Of a DNA stretch of 8,199 nt, positions 4,014 through 8,199 are shown piece by piece. The first letter of the stretch is position 1. Every line of letters starts with the position of its first letter. A model generated the notes under the pieces. It did no database searches. It worked only from the letters and a program-made list of their open reading frames with translations, and had not been told where the DNA came from. Both the position numbers and the translations under genes were made by a program. The stretch spans positions 1-8,199 of the forward strand of contig CABUUG010000082.1 in NCBI GenBank assembly GCA_902494605.1, read 5' to 3'. The stretch comes from an uncultured Collinsella sp. Its GTDB lineage: Bacteria > Actinomycetota > Coriobacteriia > Coriobacteriales > Coriobacteriaceae.

Positions 4014-6791
4014 GCGCGCGGATCTGCACAAAACGCCAAAGGCAATAAGGCCAACAACCAACCGGCATCTGCTAAGGGTGCCGGTTCCCATCTGCGTGCC
4101 AATAAGGGTCACGAGTCCGAGTTCGATGATTTCGAGCCCTTGGTCGAGCCCTCGGCCAACCGCGATATCGCCGGCGTGGTCATTGCCGTCTTGGCGATTG
4201 CGTCCTTTATTGCCGTGATTTCGCCGGCGACTGCGCCCGTTACGGCTGCGGTTGCCGGTTTCTACCACTTGGGCTTTGGTCTGGGCGCCTACGTGCTGCC
4301 GATCGTCATTTTGCTGTTTGCCGCCACGCTCTTTTTAGGCGAGGACTCGCCGCTCAACGCGCGCTCTGTTGCGGGCGGCGCCGTGGTCTTTATCGCCGTC
4401 GTCTCCATTCTTTCGTTGATGGTGCCAGGTACGAGCGACTCGTGCGACCTTATGTTCACGCCGCAAAATCTGTCCGCCTCGGGTGGCTACATTGGTGCGT
4501 TTATTGCGAGTGCGCTGCAGAATGCCCTGGGTAAGCCTATCGCGATGGTGGTCCTGTTGGGCCTTGTCGTCGTGGGCCTGGTCATCATCGGCTTTTCGGT
4601 GGGCGGCGTTTTGCGCTCTGCCCGCGACCGTGCGGCAGATTTTGCCGAGCGCCGTCGTGCCGACGTCAACGCGAGTCCGTGGGGTGACGATGAGGCCCTG
4701 TCGGTGCCCGGCGTTGCCCGTCCTCACCTGAGCATTCTTCGTCAAAAGGGCTCCGATGCTGCCGTGACCACGGTCATGGGCAACGATGTGGACCCGGTTT
4801 TGGACGATGACGACGAGGACGAGGATCCGTTTGTCGACGTGTCCGATGCCGTGGAAGCTGAGCGCGCTAAGACGACGCTGTTGCCGCGCCGCCATGCCAA
4901 GAAGGGCAAGGCTGCGCCCAAACTCAATACGAGTGAGCCCGACCCGTCTTGGTCCGAGAGCGAGATTGAGCTCACCGAGGGCGATGACGAGGACGACGAG
5001 GCTCCGATTGAGACCGCAAAGACAACTTTGCTGCCGCGTCGCCATGCAAAGCGCGACCAGGTAACCGGTCAGCTTTCGATGGAAGACGACCCCGATAAGA
5101 TCGACGAGTCCGAGCCGCCGTTTGCCGTGAATCCTGTCTCGGCAGCACCTCAGATCCCCGACTTCTTGAAGCATCCCAAGGTTGCCGATGTGCCTGCCTT
5201 GAGTGCTGTCGAATCGGCTGCGGCTAGCGATGGGGGAGCGGTCAATGCCCCCGCGGATAACGAGGGCGAAGAAGAGGACGGCCTCAAGCTTCCGCCGCTC
5301 GAGATCCTGCACGCCAACCCGCAGTCGGCGTCCTCCGCGTCATCTGACAAGGAGCTGGAACAGACTGCCGAGTCACTGCAATCCACCTTGCTTGAGTTTG
5401 GCCGCAGTGCCCGCGTGGTCGGCTGGATCGCCGGCCCCACGGTGACGACCTTTAAGCTGCAACCTGGCGAGGGCGAGCGCGTGAGCAAGATTTCGAGCCT
5501 CGAGGACGATATCGCGCTTTCGCTCGCTGCTCAGTCGGTGCGCATCTTTGCCCCGATCCCCGGTACCTCGCTTGTGGGTATCGAGATTCCCAATCGCAAG
5601 CGCCAGAACGTCAACCTGGGCGACGTGCTTCCCTATGTGAAGGGCGGTCCGCTCGAGCTGGCCATCGGTCGAGATGCCGAGGGCACGCCGGTCGTCGCTG
5701 ACCTCGCCAAGATGCCCCACCTGCTGATCGCCGGCACGACCGGTTCTGGTAAGTCGGTGATGATCAATTCCATCATCACGACCCTGCTCATGCGAGCCCT
5801 TCCCGAGGACGTTCGCCTGATCATGGTCGACCCCAAGCGCGTCGAGCTTGCGGGCTATAACGGTTTGCCGCATCTCTATGTGCCCGTGGTGACCGAGCCC
5901 AAGCAGGCCGCGAGCGCTCTGCAATGGGCCGTGTCCGAGATGGAGCGTCGCCTGAAGGTCTTCGAGCGTCTCAACGTGCGTAAGATCTCGACCTACAACG
6001 AAAAGCAGGCCGCCGGCGAGTTTGAGCATTACGACAACCCGCCCCAAAAGATGCCCTATCTGGTCATTATCATCGACGAGCTTTCGGACCTGATGATGGT
6101 CGCCGGCAAGGATGTCGAGGCCTCGATCGTTCGTATCGCCCAGCTGGGCCGTGCCGCCGGTATACACCTTATCGTGGCTACGCAGCGCCCCAGCTCCAAC
6201 GTGGTGACGGGCCTCATCAAGGCCAACATCACCAACCGCATCGCCTTTAACGTCGCCACGGGCATCGACTCGCGCGTCATTATTGACCAGATGGGTGCCG
6301 AAAAGCTCACCGGTTTGGGCGACATGCTGTTCTCCAAGGTCGACTGGGGCAAGCCTCGCCGTATCCAGGGCTGCTTTGTCTCGGATGACGAAATCAACGA
6401 GATTGTCGAGTTCGTCAAGTCGCAGAGCGAGCCCGACTACCACGAGGAGATTCTGTCTGCCGTGGCGCCCGCTTCCATGTCCATGGCGTGTGGCGGCGGT
6501 ATTGACGTCACCGGAGTAGCCGAGCCGCAAGACGATGATCCGCTCATTTGGGAAGCCGCCCATATTGTGGTGGAATCGCAGCTTGGCTCCACATCTGGCC
6601 TGCAACGTCGTCTGAAGGTTGGCTATGCGCGTGCCGGGCGTATTATGGACATGCTGGAAGAAAAGGGTGTCGTCGGCCCGCCCGACGGTTCCAAGCCGCG
6701 TGAGGTCCTGTTGGACGAGGAGGGGCTTGCCGCGCTGGAATCTGTCGACGCCGAGATGGCACGTGAAGATCGTGAGTTTGGAGGATTCTGA
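4011..6791 (+). CDS. ftsK: DNA translocase FtsK/SpoIIIE
   Basis: A 926-residue septal motor that pumps chromosomal DNA during division. Four or so hydrophobic segments lie at about 52-70, 90-110, 120-138 and 176-200, forming the membrane anchor. An acidic, disordered linker (about 205-435) carries AKTTLLPRRHAK twice, at 286-297 and 336-347. The alpha/beta motor follows: EFGRSARVVGWIAGPTVTTF (462-481), Walker A GTTGSGKS (575-582), VDPKRVEL (606-613), Walker B LVIIIDEL (684-691) and ATQRPSS (723-729). The C-terminal gamma winged-helix domain (about 845-905, with STSGLQRRLKVGYARAGRIM at 860-879) reads DNA orientation sequences. The start is TTG: GGAGG at 4000-4004 sits six bases before it, and no ATG falls in frame before the membrane segments. 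Only one base separates it from rnj, so translation is probably coupled. Length is normal for the family. Confidence 0.96.
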   Translation: MARGSAQNAKGNKANNQPASAKGAGSHLRANKGHESEFDDFEPLVEPSANRDIAGVVIAVLAIASFIAVISPATAPVTAAVAGFYHLGFGLGAYVLPIVILLFAATLFLGEDSPLNARSVAGGAVVFIAVVSILSLMVPGTSDSCDLMFTPQNLSASGGYIGAFIASALQNALGKPIAMVVLLGLVVVGLVIIGFSVGGVLRSARDRAADFAERRRADVNASPWGDDEALSVPGVARPHLSILRQKGSDAAVTTVMGNDVDPVLDDDDEDEDPFVDVSDAVEAERAKTTLLPRRHAKKGKAAPKLNTSEPDPSWSESEIELTEGDDEDDEAPIETAKTTLLPRRHAKRDQVTGQLSMEDDPDKIDESEPPFAVNPVSAAPQIPDFLKHPKVADVPALSAVESAAASDGGAVNAPADNEGEEEDGLKLPPLEILHANPQSASSASSDKELEQTAESLQSTLLEFGRSARVVGWIAGPTVTTFKLQPGEGERVSKISSLEDDIALSLAAQSVRIFAPIPGTSLVGIEIPNRKRQNVNLGDVLPYVKGGPLELAIGRDAEGTPVVADLAKMPHLLIAGTTGSGKSVMINSIITTLLMRALPEDVRLIMVDPKRVELAGYNGLPHLYVPVVTEPKQAASALQWAVSEMERRLKVFERLNVRKISTYNEKQAAGEFEHYDNPPQKMPYLVIIIDELSDLMMVAGKDVEASIVRIAQLGRAAGIHLIVATQRPSSNVVTGLIKANITNRIAFNVATGIDSRVIIDQMGAEKLTGLGDMLFSKVDWGKPRRIQGCFVSDDEINEIVEFVKSQSEPDYHEEILSAVAPASMSMACGGGIDVTGVAEPQDDDPLIWEAAHIVVESQLGSTSGLQRRLKVGYARAGRIMDMLEEKGVVGPPDGSKPREVLLDEEGLAALESVDAEMAREDREFGGF

Positions 6792-8199
6792 TGGCTGCAC
6801 GCTTTGGTGACATGCTGCTCGAGCAGCGTCGCCGGATGGGCCTTTCCATTCAGCAGGTCGCCAACACCATCAAAATCAGGCCGCAGATCATCGAGTTTTT
6901 CGAGACCGGTAACTTTGCTTCGATGCCGCCGCGCGGCTATGCGCAGGGCATGATTTCGAGCTATGCTCGCTTTTTGGGCCTCAATCCGCGCGAGGTCGTC
7001 AATGCCTACTTTGACGACCTGATGGCATACGAACGCGAGACGTCGCAGCAGGGCGGTCGTTTTCAGGACGCCGCCGGCTACGTCAATTCGCGTTCCTCGG
7101 TCGATAACGGGCGCTTCCTGATGGTTCAGGGCGGTCGTTCAACCCGCTATGGACAGCGTCCTCAGCAGGCCGGTTATATTACTGAGACGGGTTCGGGCGA
7201 GGAGATTCGCTCACAGCGTGACCGGTTCCGCAGTACGCCGATGCCCGAGGACCGTGCACTTCCCGCTGCCCGCGGCGTGGCGCGTGACCCTCGTGCCGGC
7301 TACGGCGACGGCGGCTATTCCGATCGCGGTTACCGTGGTGCCTCTATGGGACGCTCTCGCGGTGGCTATTCGGATGCCGATACCACGCAGGTGACGCCGC
7401 GTCTTCGCTCTCAATCACAGCCGTATGGCCAGCGCTCTTCGGCTCCGCGTTCGGTCCAGCGTGGCTATCAAGGCCGCGGTGAACTTGCGCCCCGCTCGGG
7501 TCAGCGCAGCCTTCAGGGCCAGGGCGGCTATCGCGGCCGTTCCGATAGCAATCGCGGTCGTATGCCTCAGGGAAGCGGCCGCAGCAGTTCCGGTCGTGGA
7601 CGCGGCGGATCACGTACTCCTCAAAACAACGGGCTCGATCCGCGTATCGTCTACGCCGGCATCGGTGCCGTTGTGCTGCTGTTGATTGTGCTCATCGTGG
7701 TGCTTCTACGTGGCTGCGCATCTTCGGCGCCCGAGAACACGCCCGAGACGCCCACTGCTACCAAGATGACGACCAAGAAGTCTTCTAAGAAGACCGAAAC
7801 GGTCGACGAGGACGATGACACCGATGAGGCGACGGATGAGTCGACTGATTCGGACGCTACCAAGACGACGGCCAAGAAGGAAGAGAACGAGGTCACGAAG
7901 GTCAAAGTCTCCGTTGCCAAGGGAAAGACCGCGTGGATTGAGGTCAAGGTTGACGGCAAGTCGGTCTATGGCGCCCAGGCGACTGGCCCCTTTGAGCAGG
8001 AGTACACGCCCGAGTCTTCGATCGAGATCACCACGTCCAAGCCTTCCGATGTCACCGTTACCAAGAACGGTGAAAAGGTTCGTTACGATACCAAGACCTC
8101 GGGCGTGGCGCGTGTGACGATCACCGTTCCCAAGAAGGAGACGTCTGATTCCGAGAATGGTGAAAGTTCTGATGGTACCGACACCACCGATGGTACCGA
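6791..8199 (+). CDS. RodZ-like membrane protein with N-terminal helix-turn-helix (3' end beyond window)
   Basis: The frame runs from ATG at 6791, sharing one base with the ftsK stop, to the window end without a stop (469 codons seen). GGAGG at 6780-6784 sets the start with a six-base spacer. Residues 4-70 form a Cro/RodZ-type HTH: FGDMLLEQRRRMGLSIQQVA, then MPPRGYAQGMISSYARFLGL (45-64), which resembles the MreB-binding cytoplasmic domain of RodZ. A long Gly/Arg/Tyr/Ser/Gln-rich linker covers about 85-280, including GYQGRG (225-230) and SGRGRGG (267-273). One membrane helix lies at 286-306, followed by a Thr/Lys/Asp-rich outer linker and a beta-rich domain (about 371-447) like the DUF4115 region of RodZ. 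It probably acts in cell-shape or envelope control. Position after ftsK matches the ymfM/rodZ gene of other Gram-positives. The unusual linker, and the missing end, leave some doubt on precise function. Confidence 0.85.
   Translation, partial: MAARFGDMLLEQRRRMGLSIQQVANTIKIRPQIIEFFETGNFASMPPRGYAQGMISSYARFLGLNPREVVNAYFDDLMAYERETSQQGGRFQDAAGYVNSRSSVDNGRFLMVQGGRSTRYGQRPQQAGYITETGSGEEIRSQRDRFRSTPMPEDRALPAARGVARDPRAGYGDGGYSDRGYRGASMGRSRGGYSDADTTQVTPRLRSQSQPYGQRSSAPRSVQRGYQGRGELAPRSGQRSLQGQGGYRGRSDSNRGRMPQGSGRSSSGRGRGGSRTPQNNGLDPRIVYAGIGAVVLLLIVLIVVLLRGCASSAPENTPETPTATKMTTKKSSKKTETVDEDDDTDEATDESTDSDATKTTAKKEENEVTKVKVSVAKGKTAWIEVKVDGKSVYGAQATGPFEQEYTPESSIEITTSKPSDVTVTKNGEKVRYDTKTSGVARVTITVPKKETSDSENGESSDGTDTTDGT

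Overview
The window looks like chromosomal DNA of a high-GC Gram-positive gut-type actinobacterium, most likely a coriobacterium such as Collinsella. This rests on base composition, on the gene order RNase J - FtsK/SpoIIIE - RodZ-like protein, and on the style of the proteins. The genus is an inference; no rRNA or other marker gene is present.

Layout. Bases 1-105 are the 3' end of a gene with a very Arg-rich tail, closed by a strong intrinsic terminator (129-157). Bases 158-290 are a large palindromic element (copy A). An IS110-family insertion sequence (about 300-1870) follows. It has 13-bp subterminal inverted repeats, a complete DEDD transposase (427-1536) and a long, GC-rich, foldable 3' non-coding end (about 1538-1806), which is where IS1111-type members encode their bridge/seek RNA. 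After about 140 bp of AT-richer spacer comes a second palindromic element (copy B, 2010-2150), in the opposite orientation to A. A leader of about 190 bp then precedes the housekeeping operon: rnj (2339-4009), ftsK (4011-6791, TTG start) and a rodZ-like gene (from 6791, running off the end). The three genes are separated by 1 nt and then overlap by 1 nt, so they are almost certainly co-transcribed and translationally coupled.

How the genes relate. RNase J processes and degrades mRNA from 5' ends. FtsK pumps chromosomal DNA through the division septum. The RodZ-like membrane protein probably links cytoskeleton or envelope growth to the cytoplasm. The grouping of rnj with spoIIIE/ftsK and a ymfM/rodZ-type gene is conserved in Gram-positive bacteria.

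The most unusual content is the pair of palindromes. Both have an interior of exactly 69 nt with two conserved 21-nt blocks and a central hairpin with a constant TTAAT loop. The hairpin stems and the 32-36 bp outer arms differ in sequence between copies yet stay base-paired within each copy. That is compensatory change, pointing to selection on a folded RNA or single-stranded DNA. I do not recognise the family. Other points are the candidate bridge RNA of the IS, a duplicated 12-residue peptide kept unchanged in the FtsK linker despite heavy synonymous divergence, and an Arg-Gly-Tyr-rich cytoplasmic linker in the RodZ-like protein.
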